Positions 7,518 through 15,865 of a DNA stretch of 64,000 nt are shown piece after piece. The stretch's first letter is position 1. Each line of letters begins with the position of its first letter. The notes under the pieces are model-generated. The model saw nothing but the letters and a program-made list of their open reading frames with translations. It was not told the origin of the DNA and searched no databases. The stretch comes from Verrucomicrobiia bacterium (GTDB lineage Bacteria; Verrucomicrobiota; Verrucomicrobiia; Limisphaerales; UBA9464): positions 1-64,000 of the forward strand of contig JAHCBB010000027.1 of the NCBI GenBank assembly GCA_019634635.1. Direction: 5' to 3'. The position numbers and the translations under genes were made by a program.

Positions 7518-10500
7518 ATGACCCCGTCCTTCCAAGAAGCCCTCATCAGCCAGATTCCCGCGCTGCGGCTGCTCCAGCAGCTCGGCTTCACCTACCTGAG
7601 CCCGGAGGAGTGCGCGGTGGAGCGCCAAGGCCGGCTGGGGCGTGTCATTCTGGAAAGGGTTCTGGCCGGCCAGATCAAGCGCCTGAACAAGATCAGCTTC
7701 AAAGGCCGGGAAGTGGCGTTCTCGGAGGAAAACATCGCCAAGGGCATCGAGGCGCTGCGGGACATCCCCTTTGAAGGCCTGGTGCGGACCAGCGAGAAGG
7801 TCTATGACCTGCTGACGCTGGGCAAAAGCCTGGACCAGACCATCGAGCAGGAGACGAAGGGGTTCACCCTGCGCTACCTCGACTGGCAGAACCCGCGGAA
7901 CAACGTCTTCCACGTCACCGCGGAGTTTGAGGTGGAGCGTACCGGCAGCCATGAGACCCGGCGGCCGGACATCGTGTGCTTCGTGAACGGCATCCCGTTG
8001 GTGGTGATCGAGTGCAAGCGGCCCGATGCCAAGGACTCGCTGAAGCAGGCGATGAGCCAGAGCGTGCGCAACTGGCAGGAGGAAAACATCCCGCAGCTCT
8101 TCACCCTGAGCCAGCTGATGCTGGCACTGAACAAGAATGACGGCAGCTATGCCACGACGGGCACGCCGCTGAAGTTCTGGTCTAAATGGCGGGAGATGCA
8201 GGACGTGACCGTCGCCGTGCGTCAGGCGGTGAACAGCCCGGTGCGGCCGGAAGAGCATGCGAAGCTTTTCAAAGGCGTCTTTGCGCATGCCCGCGAAGCC
8301 TTTGAGCAGCAGATGCTGCACCAGCGGGAACCGACGCCGCAGGATCACCTGCTGTGGTCCCTGTGCCGTCCGGATCGGCTGATCGAGCTGGCGCGGCAGT
8401 TCATCCTCTACGACGAGGGCGGCGCGGTGAAGAAGGTGGCCCGCTACCCGCAATACTTTGCCATAAAGGCCACGCTGGACCGCGTGAAGCAGCGGGACGT
8501 GCAGGGCCGCCGCAAGGGCGGTGTGATCTGGCAGACGCAAGGCAGCGGCAAATCCCTGGCCATGGTGCTGCTGGGCAAGGCGCTGGCGCTGGATGAGAGC
8601 ATCCCGAACCCGCGCATCGTGATCGTTACGGACCGCATCGACCTGGACGAGCAGATCACGAAGACCTTCCACCAGTGCGGCAAGGATCCGCAGCAGGCGA
8701 AGACCGGGGCGCATCTGATCGAGCTGCTGCGTGATGAACGCGTGGCCGTGATCACGACGGTGCTCTTCAAGTTCGAGGCCGCCGCCAAGGCCGCCCGCGA
8801 GCTGCGCCACCTGAAGGACGATGTCTTTGTCCTCGTGGATGAAAGCCACCGCAGCCAATACGGCGAGGCGAACATCCAGATGCAGAAGGCGCTCCCCAAT
8901 GCCTGCTACATCGGCTTCACCGGCACGCCGCTGATGAAGAAGGAAAAGAGCACGGCGACCAAGTTCGGCGGCTTCATCGAGCCCGCCTACACCATCCGCG
9001 ACGCGGTGGAGGACAAGGCGGTGGTGCCGCTGCTCTACGAGGGCCGCCACATCCTGCAGGAGGTGAAGGACAAGCCTGTGGACACGATGTTTGACGAGCT
9101 GTGCGAAGGCCTGACCGCGGAACAGAAGGCCGACCTGAAGCGCAAGTTTGCCGCCCGGGACGAGCTGAACCGCCTGCACAGCCGCCTCTACCTGATCGCC
9201 TGGGACGTGACGAAGCATTACGTCAGCCAGTGGAAGGGCACGGGCTTCAAGGGCCAGCTCACCGCGCCGGGCAAGAAGGAGGCGCTGCTGCTGAAGGGTT
9301 ACTTTGACCAGTTCGGCAAGGTGAGCACGGAGGTCATCATCTCCGGCCCCACGGAGATCGAGAATCCCGAGGAGCACCCGACGGCGGAGAAGGACGAGAG
9401 CGTGGAGCTCTTCTGGAAGGCCATTATGCAGAAGTATGGCACCGAAAAGGAATACAACCGCCGCCTCATCGATGCCTTCAAGAAGGGCGAGGAACCGGAG
9501 ATCCTCATCGTCGTGGACAAGCTGCTCACGGGCTTTGATGCGCCGCGCAATGTGGTGCTCTACATCGCCCGCAGCCTGAAAAGTCACACGCTGCTGCAAG
9601 CGATCGCCCGCGTGAACCGCCTGCACCCCGGCAAGGATCACGGCCACATCATTGACTACTACGGCGTGGTGACGGAACTGCACGAGGCGCTGGAGCTTTA
9701 CAGCAGCCTCGATGAGCAGTTCGACGCGGAGGACCTTGAAGGCACGCTGACGAACCTCGCGGAGGAGATCAAGAAGCTGCCCGGCCTGCATGACGCGCTG
9801 TGGGACCTCTTCAAGGAGATCCCGAACAAGAAGGACGAGGAAGCTTTTGAGGTGCTGCTAGCAGAGAAGGACAAGCGCGAGGACTTCTACACGCGCCTGT
9901 GGCAGTTCAGCCGCGTGCTGAAGCTAGCCTCGTCCAGCATCCACTGGGTGAACGCCGCGCCTGAAGCCCAAGTGAAGCGCTACAAGGCGGACGCGGCTTT
10001 CTTCCAGAAGCTCCGGGCCAGCGTGAAGCTGCGCTATGCGGAGGAGATTGACTATCGCGACTACGAGAAGCAGATCCAGAAGCTGCTGAACACCTACGTG
10101 CAGGCGGAGGAGGTCATCCAGGTGGTGGAACCGGTGAACATCTTTGAGCGCGAAGCCTTCGAGGCCGAGGTGGAAAAGGCCAAATCCCCGCGCGCCAAGG
10201 CCGACACCATTGCCAATCGCACCAAGAAGACGATCACGGAGAGGATGGACGACGACCCGTTCTTCTACCGCAAGCTCTCCGCCCTGCTCCAGCAGGCCAT
10301 TGATGACTACAAGGCCCAGCGCATCAGCGAGGCGCAGTATCTCGCCAAGGTGACCGAGATCATGGAGGAGGTGCGCGGCGGCAATGCCAAGGACGTGCCC
10401 GAGGTCTTGAAGCAGAACGATCTGTCGCGAGCGCTGTTTGGCGCGCTCAAGGAACAGATGGCACCCGCTGCCGGAATGTCGCACGGAGACGGCGGCAACA

Positions 10501-10787
10501 CACTGCGCGAAGATGCTTCTGCCTACGGCGGCGAATCCAGGAGTCCAACGCTGCCCACGGATCAGATTTTGGCCGAAGCCGCTGTCGCCATGGACCAAGT
10601 CATCCGGAGGCATGCCGTGGTGCGCTGGAGGGAGAACGTGGATGCGCAGAACCGCATGCGGAACGACTTGGATGATTTCCTTTTCGATCTGCAAAAGGAG
10701 AAGGGCTTCACCCTGACCTACGCGCAGATGGATGCCATCATCGAGGCTGTCATCCGCATCGCCATGCACCGTACCAGTGATGTCTAG
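7518..10787 (+). CDS. hsdR: Type I restriction endonuclease subunit R
   Basis: This is the motor-nuclease subunit of the type I system, 1089 residues. The N-terminal nuclease domain has the PD-(D/E)XK pattern D151 ... E165-C-K167 ('DIVCFVNGIP', 'VIECKRP'). The translocase has Walker A 'GSGKS' at about residues 342-346, the DEAD-like motif DESH at 441-444 and 'GFTGTP' near 470. A second RecA domain carries 'LLTGFDAP' and 'QAIARVNR'. A long helical C-terminus follows. I took ATG 7518, 19 bases after the TOPRIM gene, because the protein then begins in the normal place for HsdR. The longer open frame upstream overlaps the TOPRIM gene. The end overlaps the next gene by eight bases. Confidence 0.95.
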   Translation: MTPSFQEALISQIPALRLLQQLGFTYLSPEECAVERQGRLGRVILERVLAGQIKRLNKISFKGREVAFSEENIAKGIEALRDIPFEGLVRTSEKVYDLLTLGKSLDQTIEQETKGFTLRYLDWQNPRNNVFHVTAEFEVERTGSHETRRPDIVCFVNGIPLVVIECKRPDAKDSLKQAMSQSVRNWQEENIPQLFTLSQLMLALNKNDGSYATTGTPLKFWSKWREMQDVTVAVRQAVNSPVRPEEHAKLFKGVFAHAREAFEQQMLHQREPTPQDHLLWSLCRPDRLIELARQFILYDEGGAVKKVARYPQYFAIKATLDRVKQRDVQGRRKGGVIWQTQGSGKSLAMVLLGKALALDESIPNPRIVIVTDRIDLDEQITKTFHQCGKDPQQAKTGAHLIELLRDERVAVITTVLFKFEAAAKAARELRHLKDDVFVLVDESHRSQYGEANIQMQKALPNACYIGFTGTPLMKKEKSTATKFGGFIEPAYTIRDAVEDKAVVPLLYEGRHILQEVKDKPVDTMFDELCEGLTAEQKADLKRKFAARDELNRLHSRLYLIAWDVTKHYVSQWKGTGFKGQLTAPGKKEALLLKGYFDQFGKVSTEVIISGPTEIENPEEHPTAEKDESVELFWKAIMQKYGTEKEYNRRLIDAFKKGEEPEILIVVDKLLTGFDAPRNVVLYIARSLKSHTLLQAIARVNRLHPGKDHGHIIDYYGVVTELHEALELYSSLDEQFDAEDLEGTLTNLAEEIKKLPGLHDALWDLFKEIPNKKDEEAFEVLLAEKDKREDFYTRLWQFSRVLKLASSSIHWVNAAPEAQVKRYKADAAFFQKLRASVKLRYAEEIDYRDYEKQIQKLLNTYVQAEEVIQVVEPVNIFEREAFEAEVEKAKSPRAKADTIANRTKKTITERMDDDPFFYRKLSALLQQAIDDYKAQRISEAQYLAKVTEIMEEVRGGNAKDVPEVLKQNDLSRALFGALKEQMAPAAGMSHGDGGNTLREDASAYGGESRSPTLPTDQILAEAAVAMDQVIRRHAVVRWRENVDAQNRMRNDLDDFLFDLQKEKGFTLTYAQMDAIIEAVIRIAMHRTSDV

Positions 10788-11481
10788 GCCCGAGATCATT
10801 GACACCGCCGCTGGTCCGGCGCAGGTCAAACGCTCGCGACGCAAGACACTGGCCATCAGCGTACTGCCGGATGGCACGTTGGAACTGGCGGCTCCCGATC
10901 AGGCGCCGCTCGAAGCGATTCTACCCCGCGTCGCCAAGCGCCTACGTTGGATCAGGACTCAGCGCCGCGCCTTCTCCGAGATGAACGCCCTCCGGCCTGC
11001 ACTACGCTATGTGAACGGGGCCACCCATCGCTACCTCGGCCGTCAATACCGCCTCAAGATCGTGAAGGGTGAGGTGCAAGAAGTGTCCTTGCGAGGTCCT
11101 TACTTCCAGATCGTGACGCCAACGGCCAATCAGAACGCGGTCAAACAAGCGCTCGAAGCCTGGTATCGCCGCCAGGCGCGGCTGCAATTCGAACGGCGAC
11201 TTGCCTCGTGGGCCGAGTGGTGTCGCCAACGTCATCTGCCGCAGCCAAAGTTGTGCCTGCGGCGGATGCCCAAGCGCTGGGGCAGTGCCCTCCAGGACGG
11301 CACCATCTGCCTCAACCCCGAGCTCATCAAGACCCCCTCCGTGTGCATCGAATACGTCATCGCCCACGAGATCTGCCACCTCAAGCACCACAACCACGGG
11401 AGCGCCTTTTACTCGGAGCTCGGCAATCTTTGCCCGGATTGGACCTTAAGGAAGAAGCGGTTGGAATCCATGGACCTGTAA
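10780..11481 (+). CDS. YgjP/DUF45-type zinc metallopeptidase
   Basis: The 233-residue protein has the zinc-binding helix H196-E-I-C-H200 and a third ligand region 'LKHHNHGSAFY' just after it. Upstream are the family-typical 'RMPKRWGSA' and 'ICLNPELIKTP'. It belongs to the DUF45 (YgjP, WLM-related) group, often the last gene of type I restriction operons. Its substrate is not known. ATG 10780 overlaps the end of hsdR by eight bases, which favours this start over the longer upstream frame. It appears to close the defence operon, because the next 180 bases hold no gene and then an insertion sequence begins. Confidence 0.88.
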   Translation: MSRPEIIDTAAGPAQVKRSRRKTLAISVLPDGTLELAAPDQAPLEAILPRVAKRLRWIRTQRRAFSEMNALRPALRYVNGATHRYLGRQYRLKIVKGEVQEVSLRGPYFQIVTPTANQNAVKQALEAWYRRQARLQFERRLASWAEWCRQRHLPQPKLCLRRMPKRWGSALQDGTICLNPELIKTPSVCIEYVIAHEICHLKHHNHGSAFYSELGNLCPDWTLRKKRLESMDL

Positions 11482-11664
11482 GGCTGACTCGCCGTAGAAT
11501 CACGCAGCGCGCGATTGGATCAAACTTGTATAAGCAACGATTGGTCGGAGCTTTTAGCCGAGGGACCTCCTCAACCTCCTCCTTCAACCATTAACGCACC
11601 CGTTCTGAGTGGCCAGTTGAAAACTGACTACTTTTGACCCGAGGTGGCTTGTCTTCAAGAGTCC

Positions 11665-11688
11665 CTGCGATTCAGACAGTGGGGGAAA
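11665..11688 (+). repeat. Left terminal inverted repeat of the insertion sequence
   Basis: The sequence begins CTGCGATTCAGACAGTGGGG. Its reverse complement recurs at 14008-14031 with three mismatches, at positions 11, 15 and 23 of the repeat. Confidence 0.75.
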
Positions 11689-11774
11689 CGGACTGAAAGG
11701 CCGAGCGGAATTCGGCGAGGGGGGTGTCATTTTTGGTTGATGTCTGTATTTGTCATTGTAGAACACTTACAGAT

Positions 11775-12176
11775 ATGAGCGAGCCTGAGGCCCGATTACG
11801 GCAGGAGCTCTGGCGCATCTACCAGTCCATGGCGCGCACGCTGCGCACCCTCCAACTCCAGGGGCCCATGGTTCAGGGCTCCCTGTACCTGTTGCGGCGC
11901 AAGTGCGGCAAACCCAGCTGCCGGTGTGCCCGCGGAGAACTCCACCCCTGTTGGGTCCTGAGCCGCAGCGAGTCGGGAAAGAGCCGCCTGTACCCGGTGC
12001 CCTTCGATCAACGCGGCCGCCTGCGTCCGCTGACCCGGGAGTATCGCCGCTGGCAGCTGGCCCGCGCGCGTCTGGTCAGGCAATCGGGGGACTTGGTGGC
12101 CCTGATTGACCAGTTGGCCGAGCCCCGACTTCGACCCTGGCCTGCCCCCTCCCCGGATGAACCTGGAACTGGTTGA
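11775..12176 (+). CDS. DUF6788 family protein, transposase-associated
   Basis: The 133-residue protein has an N-terminal helix, then a cysteine- and histidine-containing core 'KCGKPSCRCARGELHPCW' near residue 50 that looks like a small zinc-binding site. A basic 'REYRRWQLARARL' helix follows. Proteins of this type (DUF6788) are commonly encoded just before transposases, and their role is unknown. A DNA-binding accessory or regulatory job is plausible. ATG 11775 fits, and longer starts run into the terminal region. The last 20 bases overlap the transposase start in another frame. Confidence 0.7.
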   Translation: MSEPEARLRQELWRIYQSMARTLRTLQLQGPMVQGSLYLLRRKCGKPSCRCARGELHPCWVLSRSESGKSRLYPVPFDQRGRLRPLTREYRRWQLARARLVRQSGDLVALIDQLAEPRLRPWPAPSPDEPGTG

Positions 12177-13803
12177 ACCCCATCCCCGCCGGGTGCTGGA
12201 GGCCTTCGGACGCGGTGAGTTCGATGGTTTGGAGATCCTGGGTCAGGCCGACGAGAAGGCGTTCTTCGAGTTGTGTTTTGGAGAGCGGATGCTGGAGGAG
12301 TTGGCGCAGGGGATGCCGACGGCGCGTAAAAAGGAGGAAGTGCCCCGGTGGTTTATCCTGGCAGCCAACCTGAGTTTGAAGCTGCACGGCGAACATTCCT
12401 TTCTGGCCTCGGAGCGGGTGGTGCGGTGCGGCGGGCTGCTCGGAGCCCTGGATCCGGCGCTGGCCTCCAAGCACCTGGATCGGCAGAGCCGGGAAGTGGC
12501 GCTGAACTGCACGGGCTTCAATGACAAGAACCAGTACGACCGCCGGAGTCCCTGCGATCAGGACACCTTGCGCAAGTTTGTTCACGATGTGTCGGGGGCT
12601 CAGTGGCAGGAGTGGTTCAACGGGGCGGTGCAGGAGGCGTTTCAGGCCCACGGCTTCTTTGATCCCCAGGGCGTGTTTGTCGGGGACGGCAGTTATCTGT
12701 TCGTGCCGGACAACCCGGCCTACGAGGGCTCGGTGGTCCTGTGGTTCGACGAGCACAACCATCCGGTTCACTACGAGCAACTGACGCCACAGGAGCGCCG
12801 GCGGGCACACCGGGAGCGATGCTACAAGCTGGTGAGTCTGCTGCATCTGCGGGGGGAGTCCTACGTGTACGCCGCTGTGGCGGTCGTGCCGGGCAACGCC
12901 CACGAGTTACCGATCCTCTACCAGTTGGTGGAGAATTTCGTGCGCCGGGTGGGACCCGGGGTGCTCAAGAAGTTGATCCTGGACCGGGGCTTTATCGACG
13001 GCGGCCGGATCAGCTACTGCAAGAATGTGCTGGGAGTGGATGTGCTCATCCCGCTCAAGAAGAACATGGATCTGTGGAAGGACGCCTGGGCGTTGTCCGC
13101 AACCTTGCCCTGGCAACCCCGGATCGTGCCGAGTCGCCCCCTGAAGGCCGCTCCCCAGCGACCCGAAGTCATCGAGCGACGCGAACGGACCCGCCGAAAA
13201 ACCCTGGCCCGGCAGAAGGCGCAGGAGCCGCCGCCGGATCCGGCCACCGTGCTCACGGCCAGCGAGCTGTGTCCCATCAAGGGCCCCCAGTGGGCGGAGG
13301 CCCCCGTGTCCCTCCACGTCGTGGTCCTGCGGGAAACCTACGCCGACGGCCATCAGGAAGGCTGGGCTCTCTTGACCACCGAAGACTTCGCCGATCCCCA
13401 GAGCTTGCCCCGGGAGTACGCCTGCCGCACGACCATCGAGGAACGCCACCGCCAGCTCAAATGCTTCCATGACCTCACCGACTTCCACTCCCGCTCCTTC
13501 AATGCGGTCAGCGCCCAGGTGGTGTTCGTGCTGCTCAGCTACACGCTGCGCCAATGGCAACTGTGGAAGGAGCTGCGTACGGATCTGGCCGGCCGCCACC
13601 CCGAGGAAATCCAACGTCAGCTCAATCTCGAACACCAGTTCGTGGTGATCTACCTGGGGCACGCCTACGCCCAGGTGCCGCTGCTCACCTTCACCCGCCT
13701 GGTCCTGGAACTGGAGCCGGAGGCGCGTCTGCGCGCCTTGTCCAAAATCCGCCAAATGGAAGAAAGCTTCCTCAGTCCCCTGGTGAATCCACGTCCGCCC
13801 TGA
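12157..13803 (+). CDS. IS4-like DDE transposase
   Basis: The 548-residue protein has the RNase H-type DDE layout. The first acid is in 'VFVGDGSYLF' (about D176), the second in 'LILDRGFIDGG' (about D276), and the third in 'YACRTTIEERHRQLK' starting near residue 421. The last segment matches the IS4 signature Y-(2)-R-(3)-E-(6)-K exactly. A helical C-terminus contains 'VVFVLLSYTLRQW'. I use ATG 12157, inside the DUF6788 gene. The frame is open for 17 more codons upstream. It cuts and joins the ends of the surrounding element. The exact IS family is not certain without a database comparison. Confidence 0.88.
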   Translation: MNLELVEPHPRRVLEAFGRGEFDGLEILGQADEKAFFELCFGERMLEELAQGMPTARKKEEVPRWFILAANLSLKLHGEHSFLASERVVRCGGLLGALDPALASKHLDRQSREVALNCTGFNDKNQYDRRSPCDQDTLRKFVHDVSGAQWQEWFNGAVQEAFQAHGFFDPQGVFVGDGSYLFVPDNPAYEGSVVLWFDEHNHPVHYEQLTPQERRRAHRERCYKLVSLLHLRGESYVYAAVAVVPGNAHELPILYQLVENFVRRVGPGVLKKLILDRGFIDGGRISYCKNVLGVDVLIPLKKNMDLWKDAWALSATLPWQPRIVPSRPLKAAPQRPEVIERRERTRRKTLARQKAQEPPPDPATVLTASELCPIKGPQWAEAPVSLHVVVLRETYADGHQEGWALLTTEDFADPQSLPREYACRTTIEERHRQLKCFHDLTDFHSRSFNAVSAQVVFVLLSYTLRQWQLWKELRTDLAGRHPEEIQRQLNLEHQFVVIYLGHAYAQVPLLTFTRLVLELEPEARLRALSKIRQMEESFLSPLVNPRPP

Positions 13804-14007
13804 GCCGTCCGGGCCCCTCCACCCCCGAACCCCTCCCGCGAAGACTCCCCAGAGTGCGCCGCTGTCGCCACGTCCTCGTCCGTGGTAACGGCACCCCCCG
13901 CACGCCTTCGCCCCAGCAACACCCCGATCCCAGAGCCCAAACGACACCCCTGACCCCGCGCGCCCCGGACAGATCCCTCCAAAAGCGATGCCAACCCGTC
14001 GACTTCC

Positions 14008-14031
14008 TCTCCCCCAGTGTATGAATCGCAG
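14008..14031 (-). repeat. Right terminal inverted repeat of the insertion sequence
   Basis: Read on the minus strand it begins CTGCGATTCATACACTGGGG, matching the left end at 21 of 24 bases. An in-frame ATG at 14021 for the following DUF433 gene lies inside this repeat, which is why that gene is started later, at 14084. Confidence 0.75.
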
Positions 14032-14083
14032 CCGGTTCCAGAGCCTCGTTGCCGTCCACAAACCGAGGCGCTACGGTGGGCCG

Positions 14084-14395
14084 ATGCCGGTTTTAGCGAC
14101 CGCCCATATTCGGCTTGATGATCGCGGCGTGGCGTGGATTGACGACACGAACACCAAAGTCATCGAGGTTGCGCTGGACATGATCGCCCACGGGTGGAGT
14201 CCGGAGGAGATCCATTTCCAGCATCCGCACCTGTCATTGGGGCAGATTCACGCCGGGCTCGGCTATTACTACGATCACAAAGTCGAGATGGATGAGCAGA
14301 TTCAACGCAGCATGGAGAGTGTCGAGCAGCTCCGAGCGCAAGCCGGCGAGTCACCGATTCGGAAGCGTTTGCGTCAGATGGGCAAGCTGACGTGA
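14084..14395 (+). CDS. DUF433 family antitoxin
   Basis: The 103-residue protein has the DUF433 pattern. A short beta start ('HIRLDDRGVAWIDDTNTKVIE') is followed by a winged-helix segment with 'GWSPEEIHFQHPHLSLGQIH', as in VapB45-type antitoxins. The charged C-terminus would wrap the toxin. ATG 14084 is preferred because the earlier in-frame ATG lies in the insertion-sequence end. The stop overlaps the GTG of the DUF5615 gene (GTGA), so antitoxin and toxin are translationally coupled. The pair sits directly beside the insertion sequence, and its natural promoter may have been displaced. Confidence 0.8.
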   Translation: MPVLATAHIRLDDRGVAWIDDTNTKVIEVALDMIAHGWSPEEIHFQHPHLSLGQIHAGLGYYYDHKVEMDEQIQRSMESVEQLRAQAGESPIRKRLRQMGKLT

Positions 14396-14739
14396 GCGTC
14401 GGCCTCTACATGGACGTGCATGTCCCGGCGGCCATCACGCGAGGGTTGTTGCTGCGGGGCGTCAATGTGTTGACCGCGCAACTGGATGGCACCACCGAGT
14501 TGGAAGACCCCGAGTTGCTGGACCGCGCCACGGAGCTGGGCCGGGTGCTCTTCAGTCAGGACGAAGACCTGCTCGCGGAGGCCACGCAGCGCCAACGGAG
14601 CGGGAAGCCTTTCGGCGGTGTGATCTACGCCCACCAACTCGGGATCACCATTGGGCGGGCGATCAACGCTCTGGAGATCCTCGCCGAGGCCGGGACGGTC
14701 GAAGACTTCGCGAATCGCGTCGAGTATCTGCCGCCGTGA
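14392..14739 (+). CDS. DUF5615 PIN-like toxin
   Basis: The 115-residue protein belongs to the PIN-like DUF5615 group (VapC45-like ribonuclease toxins). Acids expected in the active site are seen in 'YMDVHVPAAI' near residue 8 and 'VLFSQDEDLLAEA' near residue 60. The first strand starts with the GTG at 14392, and the ATG seven codons later is an alternative. It is paired with the DUF433 gene through a four-base overlap. The length is normal for the family, so the module is probably functional. Confidence 0.78.
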   Translation: MSVGLYMDVHVPAAITRGLLLRGVNVLTAQLDGTTELEDPELLDRATELGRVLFSQDEDLLAEATQRQRSGKPFGGVIYAHQLGITIGRAINALEILAEAGTVEDFANRVEYLPP

Positions 14740-14816
14740 CGGTGTCCTTCCCCACGCGCGGCGCATCGTTTCGCCAACTGGACTTGGAACAAGGCGACTT
14801 CGCCGGCCGGCGTCAG

Positions 14817-15251
14817 GTGCATCACCGTATCCGCGTGCTCGCCACGGGCGGCGAGTTCGGGGGCCGCCAGATTGGTGGCGAAGCTGGGCACCAAGGCGGG
14901 GACTGCGCGCGCTTTGGCCTACCGGTTGTATTCGCTTTGTGAAGGGAAGAAGCGGGCCGCCGAGGCGCTGGCCTCAGCCCGGATATTTCACACTCCTTCT
15001 GCTGCTGCTGGCTGCAAGCCCGTCTGGCGGCGTTGGCCTCGCATTCCTCACCGGACAGTATGTCCCCATACAGCCCGGCTCGGAATCGCTTCGACCGCCT
15101 TGCCAGACGGGCTTTCGCTGCGCCTCGCGACGAAAGCGTGTTAACGATCCGGGCTAGCGGCTTTGTGCAGAACTTGCCCGAATTGATGCGATTGGCGCAG
15201 GAAGGCCCGCGGGCCCATGCCACCCCACGAAACGATGTTGTGAGCCATTGA
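14817..15251 (+). pseudogene. C-terminal remnant of a DUF1156-like DNA methylase gene
   Basis: Three pieces in different frames read as the tail of one protein. 'HHRIRVLATGGEFG' from about 14817 is followed, after a frameshift, by 'AARLVAKLGTKAG' and 'ALAYRLYSLCEGKKRAAEAL' up to 14975. After the insert at 14976-15155 it continues as 'GFVQNLPELMRLAQEGPRA'. From memory this order (AYRLY-x-LCE-KK, EALAYN-x-LVQ, PE) is that of the C-terminus of DUF1156-type adenine methylases found in defence islands. No N-terminal or catalytic part remains. The family name is moderately sure, and the state of decay is clear from the sequence. Confidence 0.5.
14976..15155. mobile_element. MITE-like 180-bp palindromic insert
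   Basis: The segment starts AGCCCGGAT (14976-14984) and ends ATCCGGGCT (15147-15155), a perfect 9-bp terminal inverted repeat. Inside, AAGCCCGTCTGGC at 15016-15028 faces GCCAGACGGGCTT at 15102-15114, and an apical GTATG/CATAC pair follows, so the whole segment can fold into one long hairpin. It interrupts the methylase remnant between codons that should be adjacent. No coding capacity is seen. It is probably a non-autonomous element moved by a transposase that recognises the 9-bp ends. Confidence 0.6.
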
Positions 15252-15282
15252 TGGGAGTATGGAGTTATGGGAAAACGGAGTC

Positions 15283-15540
15283 GTGAAGACCACGTTGGAG
15301 ATTCCGGACGACTTGTTTAGCGAGGCGAAGGCCAAGGCCGCCTTGGAGGGGATCGAGCTGAAGGACCTGGTCGCCGAGAGCCTGCGGCTGCGGTTGGCGA
15401 CGGAGGCCATGGCGCCCACGGCGCAAGGGCAGAGAGTTCGGCTCCCCCTTGTCCCCTCCCGGCGCCCCGGCACGGTAAAGCTGACCAACGCCGTGATTGC
15501 CGAGTTCGAGGCCGGGCTGGACGTCGGCGGTCATGAGTGA
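15283..15540 (+). CDS. VapB-type antitoxin
   Basis: From the GTG at 15283 the protein starts 'VKTTLEIPDDLFSEAKAKAA', the typical ribbon-helix-helix opening of VapB antitoxins, and continues 'LKDLVAESLRLRL'. It has 85 residues. An ATG at 15259 would add eight residues that do not fit the family. The C-terminal part ('LTNAVIAEFE') is the toxin-binding tail. It overlaps the start of the vapC remnant. The antitoxin is intact although its toxin appears broken. Confidence 0.72.
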   Translation: MKTTLEIPDDLFSEAKAKAALEGIELKDLVAESLRLRLATEAMAPTAQGQRVRLPLVPSRRPGTVKLTNAVIAEFEAGLDVGGHE

Positions 15541-15865
15541 GCTCGTGGACAGCAATGTCTGGGTCGCGCTGGCCTTTGAGAGCCATGAGCACCATTCCGC
15601 GGCGCGGGCGTGGCTGGACGGCGTTGTGCCGCCGGAGCGGGCATGTTTCTGCCGCATGACCCAGAACTCGTTTCTGCGGCTGGCGACGAGCGTGAGATTC
15701 TTCCGGGAGGAAGCGCTGACGAACCGCGCCGCGCTGGCGGCCTACCGGGCGTTGCGCGGGGATCAGCGGGTGGCGTGGGCCGCGGAGCTGGCCGGCATCG
15801 AAGAGCCCTGGTGGCTGCTTGCGGACCGGGAGCAGCCCGCGCTAAACGTTCGGCTGCTCGGGTGA
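15533..15865 (+). pseudogene. Truncated VapC PIN-domain toxin
   Basis: The 110-residue frame starts 'MSELVDSNVWVALAFE' with the first PIN aspartate, and continues 'CRMTQNSFLRLAT' as in VapC proteins of about 140 residues. It stops after 'WWLLADREQPALNVRLLG', where intact relatives continue into a segment with the remaining catalytic aspartates. About the last 30-40 residues are therefore missing, and the toxin is probably inactive. The break lies at about 15850, next to a 550-base stretch without genes. Confidence 0.6.

Larger units (their letters stand above)
11665..14031 (+). mobile_element. Complete DDE insertion sequence with DUF6788 accessory gene
   Basis: The element is 2367 bases long, bounded by 24-bp imperfect inverted repeats (21 of 24 positions match). 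It holds a small DUF6788-type gene and an IS4-like DDE transposase gene that overlap by 20 bases. The outer flanks are AGTCC on the left and CCGGT on the right. Only CC is shared, so I cannot identify a target duplication. Both genes are intact, and the ends are well enough conserved that the element may still be mobile. It separates the restriction operon from the toxin-antitoxin cluster. Confidence 0.8.

Noticed and set aside
7464-9791. 775-codon minus-strand frame opposite hsdR
   Set aside because: Composition of Leu, Arg, His and Ala without any conserved pattern, while hsdR covers the same DNA with all motifs in place.
11614-11626. 13-bp palindrome CAGTT-GAA-AACTG near the insertion sequence, possibly the end of another element
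   Set aside because: No matching inverted end is found within reach, and the true ends of the element at 11665 and 14031 are clear.
11660-14036. Target site duplication of the insertion sequence
   Set aside because: Only the two bases CC are common to both flanks, which is no better than chance.
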